From Spartobacteria bacterium (lineage in GTDB: Bacteria > Verrucomicrobiota > Verrucomicrobiia > Chthoniobacterales > UBA10450), in the NCBI GenBank assembly GCA_003169975.1, contig PNAA01000049.1, positions 1 through 57,275 of the forward strand: 57,275 nt of DNA. Reading direction: 5' to 3'. Of the stretch, positions 29,553 through 39,300 are shown piece after piece; position 1 is the first letter of the stretch; each line of letters begins with the position of its first letter. The position numbers and the translations under genes were made by a program. The notes beneath the pieces are model-generated. The model did no database searches. It had not been told where the DNA came from and was given only the letters and a program-made list of their open reading frames with translations.

Positions 29553-30314
29553 ATGCCAAACATCCTCGTTGAAGAAAAAGATTCCCGCACCACGATCCTC
29601 ACCCTCAACCGTCCGGAGCGGCGCAACGCCCTAACGATCGAGTTGATGACCGAACTGGCCACCGCCGTCGAAGCCGCCGCGGCCGATGAAAAGCGACGCA
29701 TCCTCATTTTGCGCGGCGCGGGCAAGGCCTTCTGCGCCGGACTCGATCTGCAGGAAACCACCGAGATGGAAAAAGCGCATCGCTCCGCCGAGATGGTGGC
29801 GAGAACCTTGCGCACGATCAGCGAGACGCGCCTTATCACGATCGCGCAGATCCACGGGGCCGCCGTCGCGGGCGGCGCCGGTCTGATGTCGGCCTGCGAT
29901 TTTGTCCTCGCCGTCGCGCACACCAAGATCGGCTATCCCGAAGCCAAACGCGGTCTGGTCGCCGGTCTGGTGATGACCTTTCTCCGCCGCCAACTGCGCG
30001 AGCGCGATCTTCGCGAACTGCTCTTCACCGGCGATTTGATCGGCGCGGAACGCGCCCGGGAGATGGGCCTGGTCAATCGGGTCGTCGCCCCTAACGAGTT
30101 GGAAAACGAAACGCAAAAGCTGACGACCGCCATTTTGCAGGGCGCTCCCGGGGCGATCTCCAATAGCAAACGTCTCATCGAGGAACTCTGGTCTTCCTCG
30201 GTAGGCGAGGACATCGATCTGGCGCTGCGTCATCACATGGAAGCGCGCGAGTCGGCCGAAGCCAGGGAAGGCATCGCCGCCTTCCTCGAAAAACGCCCGC
30301 CAAACTGGACATGA
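29553..30314 (+). CDS. Enoyl-CoA hydratase/isomerase family protein
   Basis: 253 aa with the crotonase fold. LNRPERRNALT, GKAFCAGLDLQET (oxyanion hole), IHGAAVAGGAGLMSACD and the C-terminal VNRVV segment are clear. The position next to the lyase and carboxylase suggests a methylglutaconyl-CoA hydratase role. The first catalytic Glu position is occupied within GGAGLMSACDF, so hydratase activity needs care. It is divergent from the lyase. The stop overlaps the next gene start (ATGA). Confidence 0.87.
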   Translation: MPNILVEEKDSRTTILTLNRPERRNALTIELMTELATAVEAAAADEKRRILILRGAGKAFCAGLDLQETTEMEKAHRSAEMVARTLRTISETRLITIAQIHGAAVAGGAGLMSACDFVLAVAHTKIGYPEAKRGLVAGLVMTFLRRQLRERDLRELLFTGDLIGAERAREMGLVNRVVAPNELENETQKLTTAILQGAPGAISNSKRLIEELWSSSVGEDIDLALRHHMEARESAEAREGIAAFLEKRPPNWT

Positions 30315-32011
30315 AAAACATTCTCCTTCCGCTCGTCCTCGTTCTCGTCCTTGCCCTTCGCGCCAGGTCCGAGACTCCGCAGCCGGCCGACACGATTTTT
30401 GTAAACGGCAACATTTACACCGTAAACGCTGCCGCGCCGCACGCCGCCGCGATCGCCATCAAGAGCGAGCGGATTCTTTTTGTCGGTTCGAATGAAGAAG
30501 CGAAAAAATATTCCGGCCCGACCACCCGTACGATCGATCTCGCCGGGAAAACAGTCGTGCCGGGACTGACCGATTCGCACTACCACATCCTGGGGGTGGG
30601 CGAGCGTTTGACCCATCTGAATCTCGAAGACGCGACGAGCCGCGAAATCCTTCTCAACAAGGTGAAGCAAGAGGCCCAGGAGATTACCCGTGGCCGCTGG
30701 CTCACCGGCCGCGGCTGGATCGAGACGTTTTGGAAACCGCCGGTCTTTCCGACCCGCGAAGACCTCGACAAAATCTCGCCCGCCAATCCGGTCTTCCTCG
30801 TGCGCGCCGACGGCCACGGCGCGGTCGCGAATAGCGCGGCGCTGAAAGCGGCGGGGATCGACGCCAAAATGCCCGATCCGTTCGGCGGACAAATCCTGCG
30901 CGACAAAAAGACCGGTGAACCGACCGGCATGTTGCTCGACAACGCGATGGAGTTGGTCGAAAAAAAAATCCCACCGTCGTCACCGGAAGATAACGAGAAA
31001 GCGATTTTCCTGGGCGCGCTCCGCACGGTCAACCTCGGCTGGTGCGAAATTCAAAATGCCGGCAGTTACCTTTCGCAACTGGAGCTGATGCAGAAACTTT
31101 ATGGCGAAGGGAAAATCAAGCTGCGCATTTACAATGCGGTCTACGGTCCGGGTGCAGCGGCCGACAAAATCCTGACGGACGGTCCGATCCTCGACGCTTA
31201 CGATTATCATTTCACGACGCGAACGATCAAGGTCGTGTTCGACGGCTCGCTCGGTTCGCGCAGCGCCGCGCTCCTGGAACCATACTCCGATGCCGACACC
31301 TCCGGTTTTCTCACCCAGAAAGAAGCGGACCTGCGCCCGATGTTGCGCGAAGCGTTGCGCCGCGGCATCCAGGTCGAGACGCATGCCATTGGCGATCGTG
31401 CCAACCGCATCATCCTCGACCTTTACGAGGAGGCGTTCCGAGCCGTCCAGCCTAACGAACGCAAAGTGAAAGAACCGCGCTGGCGCGTCGAACACGCGCA
31501 GATCCTCAGCCCGTCCGATATCCCGCGCTTCGCGAAGTTAGGCGTGATCGCCTCGATGCAGCCGTCGCATGCAATCAGCGATCTTTTCTTCGCGCCCAGC
31601 CGGCTCGGCGAGAAACGGCTCGCCGGCGCCTATGCGTGGCAGAGTTTGCTCAAGAGCGGCGCGATTGTCACCGCGGGCTCTGATGCGCCGGTCGAGCAGG
31701 GCAACCCGATGATCGAATTCTACGCCGCGGTCGCGCGGAAAAGTCAAAGCGGATTCAGTGGCCCGGGCTGGCATCCAGAGCAGGCCGTTTCGCGCCCACA
31801 AGCGCTCGCGATGCTGACCCGCTGGCCGGCCTACGCCGCCTTTCAGGAAAATGAGAAGGGCTCGATCGCGACGGGGAAGCTGGCTGACCTGACGATTCTC
31901 TCGGACGACATCATGAAAATCCCCGAGCCCGATATTCTGCGCACCCATTGTCTGATGACGGTGATTGGCGGTGAGATCGCCTATGACGCGGGCGAGTTAG
32001 CTCGCCCGTAA
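30311..32011 (+). CDS. Secreted metal-dependent amidohydrolase (YtcJ-like)
   Basis: 566 aa with a signal peptide (NILLPLVLVLVLALRARS). The amidohydrolase 3 family is indicated by FVNGNIYTV, GKTVVPGLTDSHYHILG (HxH metal site), GHGAVANSAAL, VETHAIGDRAN, RVEHAQIL and TAGSDAPVEQGNP. It is translationally coupled to the upstream hydratase, though no metabolic link is obvious. The substrate is unknown; relatives act on N-substituted amides or lactams. Confidence 0.92.
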   Translation: MKNILLPLVLVLVLALRARSETPQPADTIFVNGNIYTVNAAAPHAAAIAIKSERILFVGSNEEAKKYSGPTTRTIDLAGKTVVPGLTDSHYHILGVGERLTHLNLEDATSREILLNKVKQEAQEITRGRWLTGRGWIETFWKPPVFPTREDLDKISPANPVFLVRADGHGAVANSAALKAAGIDAKMPDPFGGQILRDKKTGEPTGMLLDNAMELVEKKIPPSSPEDNEKAIFLGALRTVNLGWCEIQNAGSYLSQLELMQKLYGEGKIKLRIYNAVYGPGAAADKILTDGPILDAYDYHFTTRTIKVVFDGSLGSRSAALLEPYSDADTSGFLTQKEADLRPMLREALRRGIQVETHAIGDRANRIILDLYEEAFRAVQPNERKVKEPRWRVEHAQILSPSDIPRFAKLGVIASMQPSHAISDLFFAPSRLGEKRLAGAYAWQSLLKSGAIVTAGSDAPVEQGNPMIEFYAAVARKSQSGFSGPGWHPEQAVSRPQALAMLTRWPAYAAFQENEKGSIATGKLADLTILSDDIMKIPEPDILRTHCLMTVIGGEIAYDAGELARP

Positions 32012-32065
32012 ACACCGGCGCTCCATCTCGCAGCCCTCATTCGGAACGTGTAACGTCATCGGCGG

Positions 32066-34114
32066 ATGCGCGGTTTTCTTCGCGAACTAAAACAACGGCG
32101 GGTCTATCGCGTGGCCCTGGGCTATGGCGTGGTGGCTTCGGGTCTCGTGCAAATCGGCGGCACGATTCTGCCGATCTTTCATGCTGCGGAATGGGTGCAG
32201 CAACTTTTCGTCGTTTTGATCGCGGTTGGTTTTCCGTTTGCGCTCGTCCTGGCCTGGGCTTTCGACATCACGAGCACCGGCATTCAGCGGACGCCGAATG
32301 TGTCGGGTCTCTACGTCTCGAGCCGACGGCAAATTTGGGTGCTGGCATTGGTCGGGACGGCGGTCGCCGCCCTCGCCCTGTCCGGCTACTGGTTTTGGCA
32401 TCCCTGGCGCATCGCGCCGGCCCCTGGCCTAACGAGACAGCCGGTGAGCGAAAAAAGCATCGCGGTCCTCCCGTTCGAAAATCTGAGCACGGAAAAAGAA
32501 AACGCCTTTTTCACCGACGGCGTGCAGGACCAGATCCTGACCGATCTCGCGAAAGTGGCGGACTTGAAAGTGATCGGCCACACCAGCGTGGAGCAATACC
32601 GGAGCGGCCTCGCGCGTAACCTCGCGCAGATCGGCGAGCAGCTGGGCGTCGCCTACATCCTGGAGGGTTCCGTGCAGCGGGCCGGAAAGCGGCTCCGCGT
32701 TTCGGCGCAATTGCAGGACGCGCGCAACGGCGCCCAGCTTTGGGCCGAGACCTACGACCGCGATCTGTCGGATGTTTTCGCCATTCAAAGCGAGATCGCG
32801 CAGATCATCGTGAGGCGATTGCAGGCGACTATTTCACCGCAGGAAAAAGCGCGGATCGAAGAGCGCCCGACCAAAGACCTCCCGGCGTATGACCTTTATT
32901 TGCAGGCGAAGGAGTTGCTCGACGCCTATACCAACGCGCAGGATCCCAGGGAATCATTCCTGAAGGCGATTCGGCTGCTGGAGGAAGCGACCGCGCGCGA
33001 TCCCGCTTTCGTCCTCGCCTATTGTTACGCCGCCCGCGCGCACGACCTGCTCTATTTTTTCGACCTCGATCCAACCCCGGCGCGTGCCGTCCGGGGACGA
33101 GTCGCCGCCGAGACCGCGCTGCGTCTCGCGCCTGATTCGGCCGAAGCGCATCTCACGATGGCCGATTATTATTTTCGTTGCCAGCGCGACTACGAGCGGG
33201 CGGAGAAGGAGCTTGGCCTGGCCCGGCCGGCGCTCCCGAACAGCGTCGCGTTTCTTACCCTTTCCGGATACCTGCATCGGCGCGAAGGAAAATGGGAGGA
33301 GGGCAAGCGCGATTTCGCTCGCGCGGTGGAATTGGATCCGCGCAACATCAATGCCAGCAACCTGCTCGCCGACACCTGCGTGCTGCTGCGGCAGTTCGAC
33401 GAGGCGATCGCAACCGCCGATCGCTCGATTGCCGCCGGGCTCGATCTTCCGATCACGCGATTGCGCCGCGAATTCATTCGTTTCGCCGCCACGGGCGACG
33501 TCGAGATCCTGCGCCGCGCCCTTGCCCAGGCACCGGCCGATATCGATATCGGCGGGGGCGAGACGCCGGTGCGGATCCTGATCGCGCTCGTTAGGCGCGA
33601 CTACGCTGGAGCCGCCCGGACCCTGGCGGAGTCCCCGCGCGACACCTTCCAGGAAGTCGATTTCAGCTTCTACTATCCCCGCGTTTGGTACGAGGCCATC
33701 ATCGCGCGCGCGGCCGGCGATCAAGAGAAGGCCCGTGCCGCCTTTGCCGCGGCCCGGAAAATTCTGGAGCAGCGCCTGACGATCAAACCCGAGGATGCGC
33801 GCACGATTGCCGTCCTCGCGCAGGTGGACGCCGGGCTCAGGCAAAAAGATCAGGCGATCACGGAAGGACGCCGCGCGGTCGGGCTCATGCCGTTGACCCG
33901 CGATGCCTACGACGGCGTGCTCGTCTTGCAGGGACTGGCGCAGGTTTACACCTGGACCGGCGAAACGAAGGAGGCGCTCGAAATCGTGCGTCAGCTCATG
34001 AAGATGCCGGGCTATCTGACATACGGGTATCTAAAGGTCGATCCAAGCTGGGACCCGCTGCACGGCGATCCGCGCTTCCAGCAGTTCGTCGCATCGCTCG
34101 CGCCGCAGAAATAG
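32066..34114 (+). CDS. Membrane protein with TolB-like N-terminal and TPR domains
   Basis: 682 aa. Three or so hydrophobic helices near the N terminus (GYGVVASGLVQIGGTILPIF, LFVVLIAVGFPFALVLAWAF and VGTAVAALALSGYWFW) are followed by a FlgO/TolB-N-like domain (KSIAVLPFENLS through LWAETYDRDL). The rest is Ala-rich helical repeats consistent with TPRs up to the C terminus. Many such proteins carry an adenylate cyclase or winged-helix domain in front; here only the membrane part is present. The role is unknown, perhaps scaffolding or signalling. Confidence 0.88.
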   Translation: MRGFLRELKQRRVYRVALGYGVVASGLVQIGGTILPIFHAAEWVQQLFVVLIAVGFPFALVLAWAFDITSTGIQRTPNVSGLYVSSRRQIWVLALVGTAVAALALSGYWFWHPWRIAPAPGLTRQPVSEKSIAVLPFENLSTEKENAFFTDGVQDQILTDLAKVADLKVIGHTSVEQYRSGLARNLAQIGEQLGVAYILEGSVQRAGKRLRVSAQLQDARNGAQLWAETYDRDLSDVFAIQSEIAQIIVRRLQATISPQEKARIEERPTKDLPAYDLYLQAKELLDAYTNAQDPRESFLKAIRLLEEATARDPAFVLAYCYAARAHDLLYFFDLDPTPARAVRGRVAAETALRLAPDSAEAHLTMADYYFRCQRDYERAEKELGLARPALPNSVAFLTLSGYLHRREGKWEEGKRDFARAVELDPRNINASNLLADTCVLLRQFDEAIATADRSIAAGLDLPITRLRREFIRFAATGDVEILRRALAQAPADIDIGGGETPVRILIALVRRDYAGAARTLAESPRDTFQEVDFSFYYPRVWYEAIIARAAGDQEKARAAFAAARKILEQRLTIKPEDARTIAVLAQVDAGLRQKDQAITEGRRAVGLMPLTRDAYDGVLVLQGLAQVYTWTGETKEALEIVRQLMKMPGYLTYGYLKVDPSWDPLHGDPRFQQFVASLAPQK

Positions 34115-34136
34115 CCTGCGGCGTGCTCCGGCGAAG

Positions 34137-34234
34137 TTGTAGACGCTTCGCTCTGCGAAGCGGGGGCGACGATTCCGCTCGCTCCATGCGATCGACGCCC
34201 CAAAACCCGCGTTTCGCAGAGCGAAACGTCTACA
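34137..34234. repeat. Long palindromic intergenic repeat, TAGACG family, copy 4
   Basis: TTGTAGACGCTTCGCTCTGC at the left is mirrored by GCAGAGCGAAACGTCTACA at the right, the best preserved pair of arms in the family. It lies between two convergent genes and reaches the end of dinB, consistent with two-way termination. Confidence 0.82.
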
Positions 34235-35291
34235 GGAGCGCCAATTGCGCCGCGTCAGGTGGATCGACATCCGCAAATCGAAGGCCGAGGCCAAGCAGGC
34301 GCACGCTTTTCCCCGTGCGCGCGAATGCTTCCGCCAGGAGGCTGCGATATTCGCCTAACGACGGCGCCAGCCCCGCTCGTTCCACCGTCGTCCGGGTGAA
34401 ATCGGCAAACTTCAGTTTGACGAAGATCTTGGTCACGACCCGCGTGTTTTCCTTCTGCGCGAGATCGGCCATGAGCTCGGCGAACAGCTCTTCGAGCTTT
34501 TCCTCGCAGGCCGCGAGCGTCTCGAGATTGATCGCGAACGTCTCTTCGGTGCTGAGCGATTTGCGCTCGCGCTGCGGCTCGACCGGTCGCTCGTCGATCC
34601 CGCGGCAGAGATCGTAGAGTTCGAGACCAAATCTGCCGAACTGCTTCTGCAGCTCGAGGCGCGAATAGCGCTGCAACTCGCTGCAGGTCTTGATTCCAAG
34701 CTGAACGAGTTTCTGTTCCGTGACCGCGCCGATGCCCCAGATCTTGCGCACCGGCAGCGCCGCCATGAACTCCGGCACCTCGTTAGGCTTGACTTCGAAC
34801 TGCCCATTCGGTTTCTTCAAATCGCTCGCGATCTTGGCCACGAGTTTGTTCGGCCCGATCCCGGCAGAAGCCGTTAGTTTTGTCTTTTGAAAAATGAGAT
34901 TGCGAATCACCTCGGCGAGCGCGCCCGGCGCGCCGGGATGCGCCGTGACATCGAGGTAGGCTTCATCGAGCGAGAGCGGCTCGACCAGTGGCGTGAAGCG
35001 ATGCAGAATTCCTCGAATCACCGCCGACTCCCGCCGATAGACATCGAAGCGTGTCGGGAGCACGATCAATTTCGGGCAACGCTGCAGCGCCATGAAGGTC
35101 GGCATGGCGGAGCGCACCCCAAATTTGCGCGCTTCATAGTTGCAGGTCGTGAGTACGCCGCGGCGATCGCGCGCGCCGCCCACGCCGACCGGTTTGCCGC
35201 GCAGCTCCGGTCGATCGCGCACTTCGATCGCGGCGTAAAAGCAATCCATGTCGAGATGGATGATGGCGCGGCAAGGCGCGTCTCCGGTCAC
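34230..35291 (-). CDS. dinB: DNA polymerase IV
   Basis: 353 aa, near the usual length. The catalytic core begins IIHLDMDCFYAAIEV, with YEARKFGVRSAMP, SLDEAYLD and ASAGIGPNKLVAKIASD (palm and fingers). The little-finger region with LSTEETFA follows. I take the GTG at 35289-35291, a few residues before the core; the open frame further upstream shows no conserved features. It is an error-prone Y-family lesion-bypass polymerase. Three dispersed words occur within it. Confidence 0.95.
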   Translation of the reverse strand: MTGDAPCRAIIHLDMDCFYAAIEVRDRPELRGKPVGVGGARDRRGVLTTCNYEARKFGVRSAMPTFMALQRCPKLIVLPTRFDVYRRESAVIRGILHRFTPLVEPLSLDEAYLDVTAHPGAPGALAEVIRNLIFQKTKLTASAGIGPNKLVAKIASDLKKPNGQFEVKPNEVPEFMAALPVRKIWGIGAVTEQKLVQLGIKTCSELQRYSRLELQKQFGRFGLELYDLCRGIDERPVEPQRERKSLSTEETFAINLETLAACEEKLEELFAELMADLAQKENTRVVTKIFVKLKFADFTRTTVERAGLAPSLGEYRSLLAEAFARTGKSVRLLGLGLRFADVDPPDAAQLALL

Positions 35292-35391
35292 AGCGCAAAC
35301 TATCGCGCCTCTTTTCGCCGGGTAAACAGCGGGCGCATCTGGTGCAGTGAGTCGTTGAGTTCTGAGCTGGGCGAGCGACGCGCTCCGGCGA

Positions 35392-35422
35392 GTCCCTCCG
35401 GAGGACGAGCTTCCGCTCGTCC
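35392..35422. repeat. Hairpin repeat upstream of dinB
   Basis: GGACGAGC (35403) pairs with GCTCGTCC (35415) around CTTC, next to a TCCCTCCGGAGGA palindrome. It has the same style as the 39480-39528 repeat. Confidence 0.55.
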
Positions 35423-35544
35423 AAGGTGGTGCCTCTCGCCGGGCTTGGTTTAATGCCGTCATTTTCCTTCTACTCGCCGCCCTGGCGGTCCGGATTATGG
35501 TTGGAAGGCGCCGCGCTCGGCACGACATTCGGGCTGGTAATATT

Positions 35545-36252
35545 ATGGTCTTGGACGCGAGAGTCCTTCTGGCGGCGGCGATGGCGATGCACTCAATACC
35601 AGCGGAGGCGGGCAAGGTGATTCGTTATGCCGTCGTGGGCGATTCCTACTCGATCGGCGAGGGGGCGAGCGAAGCGGAGTCCTGGCCGGCGCTGCTCGCG
35701 CGTCACCTCACGGCGGCCGGCCATCCGGTGGAACTCGTCTCCAATCCGTCGCGCACCGGTTGGACGACCGCCGATGCGATCGAAAAGGAGTTGCCGGTCT
35801 TTCGCGCGGCCCGGCCGGATTTTGCGACCCTCATGATCGGGGTGAATGATTGGGTGCAGGGCGTCGAGCCAGCCATCTTTCGCCAGCGGCTGGGGCATCT
35901 GATGGATCAGATGAGAGCGGTCTTGCCTAACGACAAGCAACTTCTGGTGGTAAACATTCCGGATTTCTCGGTCACGCCGGACGGACCAACCTACGCCCGC
36001 GGCCGCGACATCAGCGCCGGACTGACGAGCTTCAATAAAATCATCGCGGAGGAAGCGGCGCGTCGTGAGCTGTCCGTGGTGGACGTATTCCCGCTCAGTC
36101 GGGAGATGCGTGGCCGTCCGGAGTTGATCTCATCGGACAGGTTGCATCCGTCCGCCAAAACCTACTCGCACTGGGAGGAGCTGATTTTCCCCACGGCGCG
36201 TGCCGTGCTCGGAAGTCAGCCGTCCCGCCTGACTCGGCCGACGGCCTTCTAG
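35545..36252 (+). CDS. SGNH/GDSL-family hydrolase
   Basis: About 235 aa from the ATG at 35545, with a hydrophobic lead (VLLAAAMAMHSIPAEAG) that may be a weak signal peptide. Block I is GDSYSIGEG (catalytic Ser), block III is GVNDW (Asn) and block V is SSDRLHPS (Asp and His). It is an esterase/lipase-type hydrolase; the substrate cannot be told. The 3' end is embedded in a perfect 28-base inverted repeat shared with the convergent dehydrogenase gene. Confidence 0.92.
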   Translation: MVLDARVLLAAAMAMHSIPAEAGKVIRYAVVGDSYSIGEGASEAESWPALLARHLTAAGHPVELVSNPSRTGWTTADAIEKELPVFRAARPDFATLMIGVNDWVQGVEPAIFRQRLGHLMDQMRAVLPNDKQLLVVNIPDFSVTPDGPTYARGRDISAGLTSFNKIIAEEAARRELSVVDVFPLSREMRGRPELISSDRLHPSAKTYSHWEELIFPTARAVLGSQPSRLTRPTAF

Positions 36253-36315
36253 CCCGTCGGCTCTTGGGGCAGGCTGGAAGGCTGCCCGCCGAGTCAGGCG
36301 GGACGGCTGACTTCC
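36211..36315. repeat. Perfect 28-base inverted repeat at convergent gene ends
   Basis: Bases 36211-36238 are the exact reverse complement of 36288-36315. Between them are two smaller hairpins (CCGACGG with CCGTCGG, and GGGGCAG with CTGCCC). The arms encode the last residues of both the SGNH hydrolase and the E1-E2 fusion, so the repeat is partly coding. It is probably a bidirectional terminator. Confidence 0.9.
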
Positions 36316-39300
36316 GGGGAAGCGACCGCGCGCTGTTCGGGAATCGCGAAGCTCTCGATCAGCTCTTTGATCTTGTGCACGAAGTTCGCCGCCCCGGCGC
36401 CGTTCACGACCCGGTGATCGAAAGTGAGCGAAAGTGTAATCACTTCCACGCTCTGCGCCTTCTTTCCGTTAGGCGAAAGTTCGTGGTGCGCCGCGCCCAC
36501 AAACAGCGTCCCCACCGAAGGCGGAACGACGATCGGCGCCGCTGCCTTGACGCCAAACGCCCCCAGGCTGCTGATCACCACCGGCGCGTTCATCGCGTCG
36601 ACCCGCCCGGCGCGCGTCGCCTCCACGGTCTCGTGGTAGCGCCTGACGAAATCCGGCCAGTCGAGTTTGTTTGCTTCCGTGATGACCGCGGTCGACAGCC
36701 GGTCGTCGTCGAGGGAAACCGCCACGCCCAGATCGAAGTCTTCGTTCTCGACAATCCGATCGTCGTCCAGCATGAGGCTGCGAAAAGCGGCATGTTTTTC
36801 CATTGCCCTAACGACCGCCCACGCGACCATGACCGAAGGTGATGGCGCGTTTTTGTCCCTGGATTTCTTGGCCGCTTCCCGCGCCTTTTTGATTGCGTCC
36901 CAGCGCGCATCGATCTGCAGATTCGCGGGCACAACCCGTCCCAGTTTGCGCGTGATGGTGGGCGAGAGCGCGGGCTCTCGCGCGATCGTCATCCTGCTTT
37001 CGGCGACGGGCACAGCGGGAACCCTTTCGCGCATTGAAACCTCGGCGGCGGCTTCCATTTGATCATCGAGCGCGGCGCCTTCGGTCTCAATCGTGCCCAG
37101 CTCCTGTCCGATCTCGACCGTGTCGTCGATCTTGGTTTTCCATTCGCCCATCGTGCCGGCGAACGAAGACTCGATCGGGTAAACGGCCTTGTCGGTTTCG
37201 ACTTCGCATAAGGCATCGTCGAGCTCGATGCGGTCGCCGGGCTTCTTCAAAAGAGCCACCACCTTGGCGGAGCGAATGCCTTCGCCCATGATTGGGACGA
37301 CGATCTTTTGTGTGCGCGCCGCCGTCTTCGTTGTGGCCGGGGGCGTTGACCCCGGCTTCGCCTGCAGTTCGACTTTGGGTCGGCCGGGTTCGGCGCCCCC
37401 AGTTACAACGCGCTCGCTCCGCATCTCAATCGAGCGCTCGATCGCCCTAACGATTCGCTTCACATCCGGCAGCGCGGCATATTCGTAGATCGGGTTGTAG
37501 CCGATCATGACGTTGCCTTTGCTGACCAAAATCGGCGGGCTGATCATCGCCTCCCAGAGTTCCGCCTGGCCGGTGACATGCGAGATGATCATCTGGCCGA
37601 CGCTGCAATTCTCGGTGTCCTCCTGCACGACGACGAGCCGGCCGGTTTTGCGCACCGATTCCTCAATCGTTGCGTGATCCCACGGCGCGATCGAACGCAG
37701 ATCGATCAGCTCGACGCGCGCTTTGTCGCCCAGCTTTGCCAGGGCCTCGATCGATTTCTCCATCGTGTTGCCCCACGCGACCACCGTCACATCGGAGCCC
37801 GGGCGGTGGACCCGTGCTTTGCCTAACGACACCGCGCGAATCGGTTTGGCGGATTCGTGTTCCGCCCAAAGGAGGTGCTTCGGGATGAGAACAAAAGTCG
37901 GATCCTCGCAATGCATCGCGGTCCAGAGCAGGCCAGCGGCGTCCTCGGGGTTGCTCGGGATGGCGATGTTGATCCCGGGATAATGGGCGAGGGGAGCTTC
38001 ATTCGCCTGACTGTGCCAGAGGCTGCCGCCCGGGAGATAGGCGCCATAAGGGGCGTAGATCACGAGCGGGCAGGTCCAGGTGCCAAACGAGCGCCAGCGC
38101 AGGTTACAGAGATTGGTGACGAGCTGATTCCAGGCCGGGCCGATGAAGTCGATGAATTGCAATTCAAAGACGGGGCGTTTCCCATAGGAAGCAAGCCCGC
38201 AGGCGACGCCGAGAATGGTCGACTCCGCCAGCGGCGAATTGAATACCTGCTCCGGGAATTCGGTCGAAAGTCTTTGGGTAAGACGAAAAACGCCGCCTTT
38301 GGGATCCTCGATGTCTTCGCCGAAGAGGATGCGGCCCGCATCCTTGGCGAGGCCGGCGCGCAACGTCTGGTTCACGACATCGCCGATGCGGTATTTGCCC
38401 GCCGGCAATACCTCGTCGGCGAGCCGCGGAAGTGCGCCCGTGACCTGCAACTCCAGTTCGCTAGCGGCGGGATCCTGCTCGCGCTCAGCGTCGATGAATT
38501 CCTGCCGGATGCGCTCTTTGATTTCCTGATCGAGTTTTGCGTACTCGTCGGCGCTGAGCACACCTTCCTCGATCAGGCGATCTTTCCATTTCGTCAGGGG
38601 ATCGCCCTCCGGGAGATTTTCGATCTCTTCGGCGGACCGATAAAGCTTGTGATCATCGGAGCTGGTGTGGCTCGAGAGGCGCTCCATTGTGACCCAGAAA
38701 AAGACAGGGCCCCGGCCCGCGCGGAGGTGCGCCATCGCCTCCTGGCCGGCCTCGTAGACCGCCGGCACGTCGGATCCGTCGATCTGCCGCCAGTCGTTAG
38801 GCTGAAGAACGTCGAGCGCGAGCGGATTGGTTCGTCGCGTCGGACTGCTGATCCCGTAGCCGTTGTCCTCGACGATGAAGAGAACCGGAAGTTGTCTCTC
38901 CTTGGCAAAGCAAACGGCCTCGAAAAAATCGCCCTGCCGCGTCGCGGCATCGCCGACCGTGGCGATGACGAGATTGGGTTTCGCGTCGAGCTTGATGCCC
39001 CAGGCGATTCCGCAGGCGGGGAGAAGTTGCGCGCCGGTCGGGGTCGGGACGCTCCAGATGTGGCGCGCAGCGTAGCTGTAATGCGACGGCATTTGCCGGC
39101 CGTGGCTTTGCCCTTTGCTCTTGGCAAAATAATCGAGCGCCAGCTCCCGCGAGGTGACGCCGCGCCCGAGGATCAGCGCGCGGTCGCGATAGTAGCCGCA
39201 GACGTAATCATCCGGCTCGCTCGCAAACGAGATTGCGGCGAGCGCTTCATGCCCCATGCCCGAAACGTGAAAGTGGCCCTTTCCCTGGCGATTGAGGTTT

